From NCBI RefSeq assembly GCF_030269125.1, contig NZ_BSSM01000004.1:372001-436000 (forward strand): DNA of 64,000 bases, given 5' to 3'. Positions 42,081 to 50,479 of this stretch are shown here, one piece after another. Source of the DNA: Streptomyces hygroscopicus subsp. hygroscopicus (GTDB lineage Bacteria; Actinomycetota; Actinomycetes; Streptomycetales; Streptomycetaceae). The translations under genes were made by a program, and so were the position numbers. Under the pieces are notes generated by a model. That model was given only the letters and a program-made list of their open reading frames with translations. It made no database searches and was not told the origin of the DNA. Numbering within the stretch: the stretch's first letter is position 1; each line of letters starts with the position of its first letter.

Positions 42081-42881
42081 ATGACGGCTGAAGACGAGGC
42101 GCTGGTCGGCGGGATGGCGAACGCGGGGGCGGTCTTCCGCCGGGGCGCGTTGGTGGAGCGCCCGGCACCGCACAACGCGGGCGCCCTGCACGCCTACCTC
42201 CTTGCGCTGGAGGAGCACGGCTTCGACGCGGCACCGGCCCCTGTCGGACTCACCGCGGATGGCCGCGAGCAGCTGACCTTCATCCCCGGCGACGTGGCTC
42301 TGCCGCCGTTCCCGGACTGGGCGATGACGCAGACTGCCCTTGAGTCGGTGGGGAGCCTGCTGCGGCGCCTGCACGAGACCAGCGCGGCCGTCGCGTTCGA
42401 CACTGATGCCGAGTGGCCCCGGGACCTGGCCGACCCGGAGGGGGGAACGATGCTGTGCCACAACGACGTGTGCCCGGACAACGTCGTCTTCCGCGACGGC
42501 CGTGCCGCTGCCCTGATCGATTTCGACCTGGCGGCCCCGGGCCGTCCCCTCTGGGACATCGCCATGACCGCCCGCTACTGGGTGCCCATGCTCGATCCCC
42601 GATCCGCGGCCGCTCTCTACCCCTTCGGGCTGGACGCGCCCGCACGGCTGCGGGTCCTTGCCGACAGCTATGGCCTCTCGGCCGGGGACCGCGCCGAGTT
42701 GCCCGGTGTCATCGAGCGGGCGACGGAGGTCTGCCGGGCCTTCGTCACCCACCGCGTGACCGATGGCGACCCCGTCCATCTCCGGGCGCTGGCCGAGCGT
42801 GGTGGATGGGAACGCTGGGACCGTACGCGGACATGGCTGGTGGACCACCGCGGGACGTTCACGGCTGCCCTGCTGAGCTGA
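42081..42881 (+). CDS. APH-like phosphotransferase family protein
   Basis: A 266-aa protein with the aminoglycoside-phosphotransferase/choline-kinase fold. The Brenner motif is MLCHNDVCPDNVVFRDGR and the metal-binding DFD is in AALIDFDLAAPGRPLWDIAM. LTFIPGDVALPPFPDW is typical of a hydrolase-like APH subgroup in actinomycetes. The N-terminal glycine-rich loop is weak. The ATG at 42081 fits a leaderless promoter; GTG 42072 is the alternative. No substrate is assigned and resistance is not implied. Confidence 0.82.
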   Translation: MTAEDEALVGGMANAGAVFRRGALVERPAPHNAGALHAYLLALEEHGFDAAPAPVGLTADGREQLTFIPGDVALPPFPDWAMTQTALESVGSLLRRLHETSAAVAFDTDAEWPRDLADPEGGTMLCHNDVCPDNVVFRDGRAAALIDFDLAAPGRPLWDIAMTARYWVPMLDPRSAAALYPFGLDAPARLRVLADSYGLSAGDRAELPGVIERATEVCRAFVTHRVTDGDPVHLRALAERGGWERWDRTRTWLVDHRGTFTAALLS

Positions 42882-43017
42882 CCGGACGTTTCGCCGAGCC
42901 GCGGGTCCGGTTCCCGGGCCGCTCCGCGGGCGGGGTCACCGGCGCGGGTGGTTTGCGTCCGAGGCGTCGAGGCAACCCCCAGGGCCGACCTACCGCGAAC
43001 CCGGCTCAGGAGCCCCC

Positions 43018-44820
43018 ATGACCCAAGTCGCCGACTACGTTCTGCAACGCCTCACCGAATGGGGCGTCCGACGGGTGTACGGCTACCCCGGAGACGGCAT
43101 CAACGGGCTGCTCGGCGCCTTCGACCGCGCCCAGGGCACCCCGGAATTCATCCAGACGCGGCACGAGGAGATGGCCGCGTTCATGGCGTGCGCGCACGCC
43201 AAGTTCACCGGCGAGGCGGGCTGCTGCACGGCCACCTCGGGGCCCGGCGCCATCCATCTGCTCAACGGGTTGTACGACGCCAAGCTGGACCACCAGCCCG
43301 TGGTCGCCGTGGTCGGCCAGCAGAAACGGCTCTCCCTCGGCACCCACTACCAGCAGGAAGTGGATCTGGAGCGTCTCTTCGCGGACGTCTCCGAGTTCTG
43401 CCAGATGATCGTGCACCCGGGGCAGGCCCGGCATGTCATCGACCGGGCCTTCAAGACCGCTCTGACCACCCGCGGCGTCGCGACGATCATCATTCCGAGC
43501 GATGTGCAGGAGGAGGCCGCCCAGCCGTCGCCGCCGAAGACGCACGGTTCGGTCTTCTCCAGCGTCGGCTGGAGCCGGCCCCGCGTTCTCCCCGACCCCG
43601 ACGAGCTGCGGAAGGCCGCCGATGTCCTCAACGAGGGCTCCAAGGTCGCGATGCTGGTGGGGCAGGGCGCGGCCAAGGCCCAGCAAGAGGTCGTCGAGGT
43701 CGCGGAGCTGCTGGGCGCCGGTGTCGCCAAGGCGCTGCTGGGCCGCGAGGTGCTGCCGGACGACCTGCCGTTCGTGACGGGCCCGATCGGCCTGCTGGGC
43801 AGCAAGGCCAGCGACGACATGATCCAGCACTGCGACACCCTGCTCATGGTGGGCACGAGCTTCCCCTACTCCGAGTGGCTGCCGGACGAAGGGCAGGCGC
43901 GTGGTGTCGAGATCGACATCGACGGCCGGATGATCGGCATCCGCTACCCCATGGACGCCCATCTCGTCGGCGACTCCAAGGAGACGCTCCGCGCGCTCAT
44001 CCCCCTCCTGCGGCGCAAGGAGGACCGCGGGTGGCGCGAGCGGATCGAGAAGGACGTCCGCGAATGGAACGACCTGTGCGACCGCTGGGCCGGCCGGCAC
44101 TTCGAGGACACGATCAACCCCCAGGCCGTGGCCGCCGAGCTGTCGTCCCGGCTTCCCGACGAGTGCGTCCTCACGGCGGACTCGGGTTCGGGCACGAACT
44201 GGTGGGCGCGGCACCTCAAGCTCCGCCAGGGGATGCGGGCGTCGCTGTCGGGGACGTTGGCGACGATGGGCCCGGGGACGCCGTACGCGATCGCGGCACG
44301 CTTCGCCTACCCGGACCGGCCGGTGATCGCGTTCGTCGGTGACGGGGCGTTCCAGATGAACGGCATGAACGAGATGATCACGGTGAAGCGGTACCTGGAC
44401 CGGCTCTCCGGCCCGGCGCCGTTCATTTTCTGCGTGTTCAACAACCAGGACCTCAACCAGGTCACGTGGGAGCAGCGCGCGATGGCCGGCGACCCCAAGT
44501 ACCCCGCTTCGCAGGAGATCCCCGACGTGCCGTACGCGGCCTACGCGCAGCTGCTCGGCCTGAAGGGCATCTTCTGCGACGACCCGGACGAGGTCGGCAA
44601 GGCGTGGGACGACGCGCTGGCCTCGGACGTACCGGTGGTGCTGGAGTTCAAGGTCGACAACGAGATCGCACCGATCCCGCCGCGCGTCGTGAAGGCCCAG
44701 GGCAAGAAGGCGGCCATGGCGGCGCTGCACGATCCGGAGAAGGCGGGCATCACCGCCAAGGGCGTACGGCAGAAGATCACCGAGTACGCCGAGCACCTTC
44801 CCGGCCGAGGGGAGAAGTGA
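43018..44820 (+). CDS. Thiamine pyrophosphate-dependent pyruvate oxidase/acetolactate-synthase-like enzyme, copy 1
   Basis: A 600-aa TPP enzyme of the POX/PoxB/acetohydroxyacid synthase family. The N-terminal PYR domain (about 1-180) has VYGYPGDGINGLLGAF and RHEEMAAFMACAHAKFTGEAG with the activating Glu (about residue 52). The middle domain follows (about 200-340). The C-terminal PP domain has VGDGAFQMNGMNEM and CVFNNQDLNQV, the GDG...N TPP/Mg motif. Pyruvate:quinone oxidoreductase (acetate formation) is the nearest functional guess. It is nearly 90% identical to the copy at 48680-50479, with one stretch identical over 253 bp. Confidence 0.9.
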   Translation: MTQVADYVLQRLTEWGVRRVYGYPGDGINGLLGAFDRAQGTPEFIQTRHEEMAAFMACAHAKFTGEAGCCTATSGPGAIHLLNGLYDAKLDHQPVVAVVGQQKRLSLGTHYQQEVDLERLFADVSEFCQMIVHPGQARHVIDRAFKTALTTRGVATIIIPSDVQEEAAQPSPPKTHGSVFSSVGWSRPRVLPDPDELRKAADVLNEGSKVAMLVGQGAAKAQQEVVEVAELLGAGVAKALLGREVLPDDLPFVTGPIGLLGSKASDDMIQHCDTLLMVGTSFPYSEWLPDEGQARGVEIDIDGRMIGIRYPMDAHLVGDSKETLRALIPLLRRKEDRGWRERIEKDVREWNDLCDRWAGRHFEDTINPQAVAAELSSRLPDECVLTADSGSGTNWWARHLKLRQGMRASLSGTLATMGPGTPYAIAARFAYPDRPVIAFVGDGAFQMNGMNEMITVKRYLDRLSGPAPFIFCVFNNQDLNQVTWEQRAMAGDPKYPASQEIPDVPYAAYAQLLGLKGIFCDDPDEVGKAWDDALASDVPVVLEFKVDNEIAPIPPRVVKAQGKKAAMAALHDPEKAGITAKGVRQKITEYAEHLPGRGEK

Positions 44821-44841
44821 GCGGCCCGCGGCAGAGCGGCG

Positions 44842-45480
44842 GCGTGCGGGACCGTCAGGCGGTGCTCGCCACCGGTGCGAGCGCCGGGTCGGCCGCGCCG
44901 CCGCCTGCGCGGGAGGTGCGCGGTGCCGCCGTAGCCCTGCCCCGCCCGCCGGCAGGAGGGCCTGGAACAGGCCGTGCACGACGTCCGCACGGCCGGCGGA
45001 CAGGCACCGCCCTACGCCGTCGGCGGCGCGCAGCAGACGGAGGAACAGCTCGGGCCGATCGACCTACGGGTGAAGGCCGCGTTCGCCACGGTGTTCCCCC
45101 GCCGCGGACATCCGCCCCGAGGAGCAGCCGCCCCGCGACCGGGACGAGCGTGCGGGGCGGTTCGGTCCTGGCCTGCCGCGGCGTGCCGTCGCCGGCGGTC
45201 TTCCGCGGGGCCGAGGCCGCGATCCGGGTTCTCACCGACTCCCCGCGCCGCGAGCCGGTGCACGACGGCGGCGCCGTGCGGGCGACCACGGCACGTCCGC
45301 ACGTCTGCCCGGGGCGCGGGCACGTCGCGACTCGACACGGCCGCCACCCCGCTCGGGCAGCGGTTCGCCGCGGGCCCGCTCGACCGGTGTCCGGCGAGCC
45401 CGGCTGCGGCTTCCGGGCAGACGGACGAACCCCTCGACCCCGCTCACGCGCGGTGCCGCCGCGGGCACGGCGCCCGCGGC
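44842..45480 (+). pseudogene. Decayed short-chain dehydrogenase gene
   Basis: Pieces of an SDR (about 330-aa type) can be read in order across frames. They are the cofactor motif QAVLATGASAGS at about 44857, then EEQLGPIDL...AAFATVFP (NNA/F-ATV region) near 45035, then SVLACRGVPSPAVF...AAIRVLTDSPRRE (the active-site and helix region) near 45165-45250. The last is GPLDR...GQTDEPLDP near 45375-45440, the characteristic C-terminus. Frame changes and internal loss remove the catalytic Tyr-Lys pair. It sits directly downstream of TPP copy 1. The call rests on recalled family sequence and would be settled by tBLASTx. Confidence 0.65.
45458..45480 (-). terminator. Terminator hairpin of the GH15 gene
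   Basis: GCCGCGGGC (45458-45466) pairs with GCCCGCGGC (45472-45480) around a 5-nt loop, just beyond the minus-strand GH15 stop. Confidence 0.5.
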
Positions 45481-45486
45481 CCCGGC

Positions 45487-47268
45487 TCAGCGGGGCAGGG
45501 TCGACGCGTCGTTGAGGCGCACGGCGCACTCCAGCAGAAGGGCGTGGACGAACGCCTGGGGCAGATTGCCGCGCAGTTGGCGCTGACGTACGTCGTACTC
45601 CTCCGCGAACAGGCCGGACGGCCCGCAGGCGGCCCGGGTCCGTTCGAACCAGCGCAGCGCGCCGGCCCGGTCGCCGAGGCGGTCGGTGGCCAGCGCCATG
45701 GTGAACCCGCAGAACAGGAACGCCCCCTCGGCCTCGCCCAGGGGCACACCCGGGCGACGGAAGCGGTAGAGGTAGCCGTCCTCGGCCAGCTCTTCCTCGA
45801 CGAAACGGCGGGTGACCGCGCTGCTCGGGTCGTCGGCGGACGGGCAGCCGCGGCCGAGCGGCGTCAGCAGCGCGGCCTCCGGCCCATCGTCGTCGGCGGC
45901 TCGGCGCCAGCGGCCGTCGGAGCGCAGACAACGGCGCCGGGTCTCCGCGAGGACGGCCTCGGCGAGGTCGGCGCTGGTCTGCCCGGTCCGTCCCTTGAAC
46001 GCCCCGGCCACCCGGCGCAGACCGCAGACGACACTCAGCCGGGACTGGGTCCACCACCGGTCCTCCAGCTCCCACAGCCCCGCGTCGGGGCGCCTCCAGT
46101 TGCGTTCCACCGCGTCGACCGCGACGGCGACCGCCCGCTCGGCGTCGCGGGTGAGCCGGTCGTGGTGCGCCGCGGCGGCGAACAGCTGGAGCGCCTCCCC
46201 GAACGCGTCGAGCTGGAACTGCCGGGCCGCATGGTTACCGACCCGGTCGTTGCCTCCCGGATAGCCGGGGAAGGGCAGGCCGCGCTCCTGCGGGACCCGT
46301 CCGCCGCCGACGTCGTACGCGGGGTGCAAGCCCTCGCCGTCGGCCAGGATGCGTTCGGCGGTGAAGCGCACCGCGGAGTCCAGCAGCTCGTGCGGGCCGT
46401 GGGCGGCGACCGCGAGGCCCGCGTAGCTCTGGTCGCGGATCCAGGCGAAGCGGTAGTCGTAGTTCCGGCCGGTGTTCGCGCGTTCCGGCAGGGAGGTGGT
46501 GGCGGCGGCGACCATGCCGCCGGACGAACTCGTCAGGCCGCGAAGGACGGCATAGGCGTGCCGGGCGTCGCGCGGCGCGGCCAGCCCGGAGCAGTCGGGC
46601 ACCGTCCGCCGCCAGGCGTCCTCCGTCTCCTCCCACAGCTGATCCGGCTCCAGGCGTTCGGTGTGCTCCCGCTCCGACAGCTCCAGGACGACGTCGTGCC
46701 GCTCGCCCTCGCCCAGGCGGAACTCCCCGCGCAGCACGGACCCGGGGTGCCACGCGGCTTCGTGGGCGCCGACGAGCCGCAGCCTCAGACCGTCGGCGTC
46801 CCCGGTCCACACGCCGTCCACCAGGCGCGGGTCGCGGACCCGGCCCGCGGCGAAGCCGGGCCGCAGGTCGAGGGCCAGCCGCAGCCGTGCCTCACCGTGT
46901 TCGACGCGCATCCGGCGCAGCAGCACGAGCCGGTCCACCGGGGCCGGCATCGCCAGAGCGTCGCGGCACTCGATCACGGCGTCGGCGGTCACCCAGCGAC
47001 TGACCCGGACGAGCGTGCCGTCCTCGTAGTAGCCACCCCACACGTGCCACCGGTCCACCGGTTCGACGCCGAAGTATCCGCCGCCTCCGATCAGGGCGGA
47101 GAACACGGCGTCGCTGTGCCAGCGTGGGGCGCACAGCCAGACGATCCGCCCCTCCGGATCCACCACGGCGCCGCGTTCGCCGTCGGCGAGGACCCCGTAC
47201 TCCCGCAGCACCCACGGCGGGCAGACGCCGTCCGCCGGCTCTGCCCGTTTGCCGGCTCTGTCATCCAT
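45487..47268 (-). CDS. Glycoside hydrolase family 15 protein (glucoamylase/trehalase-like)
   Basis: A 593-aa cytosolic enzyme (no signal peptide) hydrolysing terminal alpha-glucosidic bonds. An N-terminal beta-sandwich (about 1-230) is followed by an (alpha/alpha)6 barrel. The barrel has ANTGRNYDYRFAWIRDQSYA (substrate-binding block), the first catalytic Glu in GLWELEDRWWTQSRLS, and the second in GLFAEEYDV. LREYGVLADGERGAVVDPEGRIVWLC is the family N-terminus. Actinobacterial GH15 proteins of this kind include trehalases. The ATG at 47268 starts the recognisable N-terminus. It is divergent from the sigma factor gene, and GH15 genes near SigB-type sigma factors suggest stress or trehalose/glycogen metabolism. 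Confidence 0.88.
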   Translation of the reverse strand: MDDRAGKRAEPADGVCPPWVLREYGVLADGERGAVVDPEGRIVWLCAPRWHSDAVFSALIGGGGYFGVEPVDRWHVWGGYYEDGTLVRVSRWVTADAVIECRDALAMPAPVDRLVLLRRMRVEHGEARLRLALDLRPGFAAGRVRDPRLVDGVWTGDADGLRLRLVGAHEAAWHPGSVLRGEFRLGEGERHDVVLELSEREHTERLEPDQLWEETEDAWRRTVPDCSGLAAPRDARHAYAVLRGLTSSSGGMVAAATTSLPERANTGRNYDYRFAWIRDQSYAGLAVAAHGPHELLDSAVRFTAERILADGEGLHPAYDVGGGRVPQERGLPFPGYPGGNDRVGNHAARQFQLDAFGEALQLFAAAAHHDRLTRDAERAVAVAVDAVERNWRRPDAGLWELEDRWWTQSRLSVVCGLRRVAGAFKGRTGQTSADLAEAVLAETRRRCLRSDGRWRRAADDDGPEAALLTPLGRGCPSADDPSSAVTRRFVEEELAEDGYLYRFRRPGVPLGEAEGAFLFCGFTMALATDRLGDRAGALRWFERTRAACGPSGLFAEEYDVRQRQLRGNLPQAFVHALLLECAVRLNDASTLPR

Positions 47269-47532
47269 GGCACCGGGGTTTCCCGGCTGCCTCGCCGGGA
47301 AACGAGGCGCGCGTCGGGCGGTCAGTCGGTGCCGGGTGCCGAGGTGGCCGGTGCCGGGCTGTCTCCTCGGGCGACCGGGTGAATGACCTCGACCCGCCAC
47401 ATGAAACAGGAATCACCCGTTCCGATCGTGTGTCCACCCGAAGTCGTCGCCGAGCGGGTGATCTCTGCCTACGCCGGAGGAATCGGGAAACCCATGGTGC
47501 AGCCAGTAAGCCCCTCCAGCGCAGAGGCTCAC

Positions 47533-48350
47533 ATGAACCCCCCGACCACCCTCCGCCCGCCGGGGAAGCACGAGACCGACGGGATGCTCACCTCCCGGCG
47601 AATCGACGAGATCGTCGGGCGGATCAGCAGGCACCTTCCGGGGCGTGAGCGGGACGAGGCAAGGGAGCGGGCCATCCGCGCCCTGATCCCCGTGGCCCGC
47701 CGGATCGCCGCCAAGTACCGCAACACCGGCGTCGAGGAGCAGGACGACCTCTTCCAGGTGGCCTGCGTGGGTCTGGTCAAGGCGGTCGACGGCTACGACC
47801 CCGGCCACGGACACGCGTTTCTGTCGTACGCGGTGCCGACGATCACCGGCGAGCTGAAACGCCATTTCAGGGACCGGACCGGACTCGTGCGACTGCCCCG
47901 GGCCGTGCAGGAGGTCAGGCGCCAGGTGCGGCGCGTGCGGCGGGAGCTCGAACAGACAGGTGGCGGCCGCCCGCCCACGCTCGGGGAGATCGCCCGCGCC
48001 TGCGGTCTGTCCGAGGAGGCGGTGGCCGAGGCCATGCGCTCCGAGGACGCCGTACGGCCCCGCTCGCTCGACGCGCCAGGGGCCCAGCCCGCGGTCGGAG
48101 AGGTCTTCGGCGACCGGGACGCGCGGATCGAGACCGTCGCCGAGCGACTGGAGCTCGCCGACGCGTTGAGGCGGTTCCCGGAGCGGGAGCGTCGCATCCT
48201 GGTCCTGCGCTTCTTCCACGACCGGACACAACAGCAGATCGCGGCCGCGGTGGGCATCTCCCAGATGCATGTGTCGCGGCTGCTCACCCGATGCCTGGTC
48301 CAGCTGCGGGAGATGCTCGGGCACCTCGATCCCTCACACCTCGCCGGGGG
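47533..48350 (+). CDS. SigB/SigF-family RNA polymerase sigma factor, no nearby stop codon
   Basis: An alternative sigma factor of the stress/sporulation SigB-SigF-SigG group. Region 2 has LIPVARRIAAKYRNTGVEEQDD and LFQVACVGLVKAVDGYDP and FLSYAVPTITGELKRHFRD. Region 3 has PRAVQEVRRQVRRVRRELEQ and PPTLGEIARACGLSEEAV. Region 4 has FPERERRILVLRFFHDRTQQ and ISQMHVSRLLTRCLVQLREM. The start is uncertain (ATGs at 47383, 47494, 47533 and 47584). The end given is only where sigma similarity stops. The frame continues open, through TPP copy 2, to 50004, and no plus frame has a stop between about 48300 and 48681. A read-through tail, a frameshift or a local error is possible. Confidence 0.75.
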
Positions 48351-48679
48351 CCGAGCCGGCATGGAGGCGGCGGTGGAGGGTGCCGGGCGCGATCCCGCGC
48401 GGGCCGGTCGCGGCCAGTCCCGCTTTCGGGGCAAGGATCCCGCCCCCGAACACGGCGGGGTCCGGAGGCGGCGGAGCGCGGCCCCACGGCGCCGCGCAAC
48501 GGGCTCCGGGGGGACTGTCCGCCTCGGACGCCGTGCCTCTGTCGGGCGGCGCGCGGCAGAGCCACCCGGACGAGCACCGCGTCGACCGGACAGGGGAGCC
48601 GTGCCGCCGATCGTTTACGCGATGCCGCCGCAGGTCACCTCATGCCGATGGCACAGGTGCGCATCCGAGGGAGCACGAC
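48351..48679. other. Stop-free stretch between sigma factor and TPP copy 2
   Basis: About 330 bp open in all three plus frames. If translated in the sigma frame it gives a Gly/Arg/Pro-rich tail with no domain. The third frame ends in TGA at 48681-48683, overlapping the ATG of TPP copy 2. A clear RBS (GAGGGAG near 48667) precedes that ATG. Confidence 0.45.
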
Positions 48680-50479
48680 ATGACGCTGGTGGCCGACTAC
48701 GTACTGCAACGCCTGCGGGAGTGGGGGATCGAGCGGGTCTACGGCTATCCCGGGGACGGGATCAACGGGCTGCTCGGCGCCTTCGACCGAGCGAAAGGGG
48801 AGCCGGAGTTCATCCAGACGCGGCACGAGGAGATGGCCGCGTTCATGGCGTGCGCGCACGCGAAGTTCACCGGCGAGGTGGGCTGCTGCGCGGCGACCTC
48901 GGGCCCCGGTGCCGTACACCTGCTGAACGGGTTGTACGACGCGAAGCTGGACCACCAGCCGGTGGTCGCCGTGGTCGGTCAGCAGAAGCGGCTTTCCCTC
49001 GGCGCGCACTACCAGCAGGAGATCCCCCTCGCGCAGCTCTTCGCGGATGTCTCCGAGTTCTGCCAGATGATCACGCATCCCGGGCAGGCCCGGCATGTCA
49101 TCGACCGGGCCTTCAAGACCGCTCTGACCACCCGCGGCGTCGCGACGATCATCATTCCGAGCGATGTGCAGGAGGAGGACGCCCAGCCCTCGCCGCCGAA
49201 GACGCACGGGTCGGTGTTCTCCAGCGTCGGCTGGAGCCGCCCGCGGCTGCTGCCCGACCCGGACGAGCTGCGCAAGGCGGCGGACGTCCTCAACGCCGGG
49301 ACGAAGGTCGCCATGATCGTCGGCCAGGGTGCGGCGCATGCGGAGGGCGAGCTCGTCGAGACGGCCGAGCTGCTGGGCGCCGGCGTGGCCAAGGCGCTGC
49401 TGGGCCGCGAGGTGCTGCCGGACGACCTGCCGTTCGTGACGGGCCCGATCGGCCTGCTGGGCAGCAAGGCCAGCGACGACATGATCCAGCACTGCGACAC
49501 CCTGCTCATGGTGGGCACGAGCTTCCCCTACTCCGAGTGGCTGCCGGACGAAGGGCAGGCGCGTGGTGTCGAGATCGACATCGACGGCCGGATGATCGGC
49601 ATCCGCTACCCCATGGACGCCCATCTCGTCGGCGACTCCAGAGAGACCCTCAAGGCGCTGTTGCCCTTGCTCGAACGCAAGGAGGACCGCAGTTGGCGCG
49701 AGCGGATCGAGAAGGACGTCCGCGAATGGAACGCGATCTGTGCGAAGAGGGCCGGCCAGCACTTCGGCGGCACCGTCAATCCGCAGGCGGTCGCCGCCGA
49801 GCTGTCGTCCCGGCTTCCGGACGAGTGCGTCCTCACGGCGGACTCGGGTTCGGGCACGAACTGGTGGGCGCGGCACCTGAAGCTGCGCAAGGGGATGCGG
49901 GCGTCGCTGTCGGGGACGTTGGCGACGATGGGACCGGGGACGCCGTACGCGATCGCGGCACGCTTCGCCTACCCGGACCGGCCGGTGATCGCGTTCGTCG
50001 GTGACGGGGCGTTCCAGATGAACGGCATGGCCGAGATGATCACGGTGAAGCGGTACCTGGACCGGCTCTCCGGCCCGGCACCGTTCGTCTTCTGCGTGTT
50101 CAACAACCAGGACCTCAACCAGGTCACGTGGGAGCAGCGCGCGATGGCCGGCGACCCCAAGTACCCCGCTTCGCAGGAGATCCCCGACGTGCCCTACGCC
50201 AAGTACGCGCAGATGCTGGGCCTGAAGGGCATCTACTGCGACAAGCCGAAGAAGGTCGGCAAGGCGTGGGACGAGGCACTGGCCTCGGACGTACCGGTGG
50301 TGCTGGAGTTCAAGGTCGACCAGGAGATCGCGCCCATCCCGCCGCACATCATGCTCGCCCAGGGCAAGAAGGCGGCCAAGGCGGCCGTCCGCGACCCGGA
50401 GCGGGTGGGCATCGCCGCCAAGGGCGTACGGCAGAAGCTGACCGAGGTCGCCGAGCACCTGCCGGGACGGCGTTCATGA
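48680..50479 (+). CDS. Thiamine pyrophosphate-dependent pyruvate oxidase-like enzyme, copy 2
   Basis: A 599-aa paralogue of the enzyme at 43018-44820, with the same domains: VYGYPGDGINGLLGAF and RHEEMAAFMACAHAKFTGEVG in the PYR domain, VGDGAFQMNGMAEM and CVFNNQDLNQV in the PP domain. Differences are concentrated at 60-200 and at the C-terminus, where CDKPKKVGKAW replaces CDDPDEVGKAW. Its stop overlaps the ATG of the enolase-superfamily gene (ATGA), so the two are translationally coupled. It may form a pyruvate/2-oxoacid oxidation unit with the downstream FAD/Fe-S oxidoreductase. Identity tracts with copy 1 indicate gene conversion. Confidence 0.9.
   Translation: MTLVADYVLQRLREWGIERVYGYPGDGINGLLGAFDRAKGEPEFIQTRHEEMAAFMACAHAKFTGEVGCCAATSGPGAVHLLNGLYDAKLDHQPVVAVVGQQKRLSLGAHYQQEIPLAQLFADVSEFCQMITHPGQARHVIDRAFKTALTTRGVATIIIPSDVQEEDAQPSPPKTHGSVFSSVGWSRPRLLPDPDELRKAADVLNAGTKVAMIVGQGAAHAEGELVETAELLGAGVAKALLGREVLPDDLPFVTGPIGLLGSKASDDMIQHCDTLLMVGTSFPYSEWLPDEGQARGVEIDIDGRMIGIRYPMDAHLVGDSRETLKALLPLLERKEDRSWRERIEKDVREWNAICAKRAGQHFGGTVNPQAVAAELSSRLPDECVLTADSGSGTNWWARHLKLRKGMRASLSGTLATMGPGTPYAIAARFAYPDRPVIAFVGDGAFQMNGMAEMITVKRYLDRLSGPAPFVFCVFNNQDLNQVTWEQRAMAGDPKYPASQEIPDVPYAKYAQMLGLKGIYCDKPKKVGKAWDEALASDVPVVLEFKVDQEIAPIPPHIMLAQGKKAAKAAVRDPERVGIAAKGVRQKLTEVAEHLPGRRS

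Noticed and set aside
47383..50004. An 873-codon sigma-factor/other fusion protein
   Set aside because: The part after 48320 is an out-of-frame reading of the TPP gene, so a functional fusion is unlikely; kept only as an anomaly of the missing stop.
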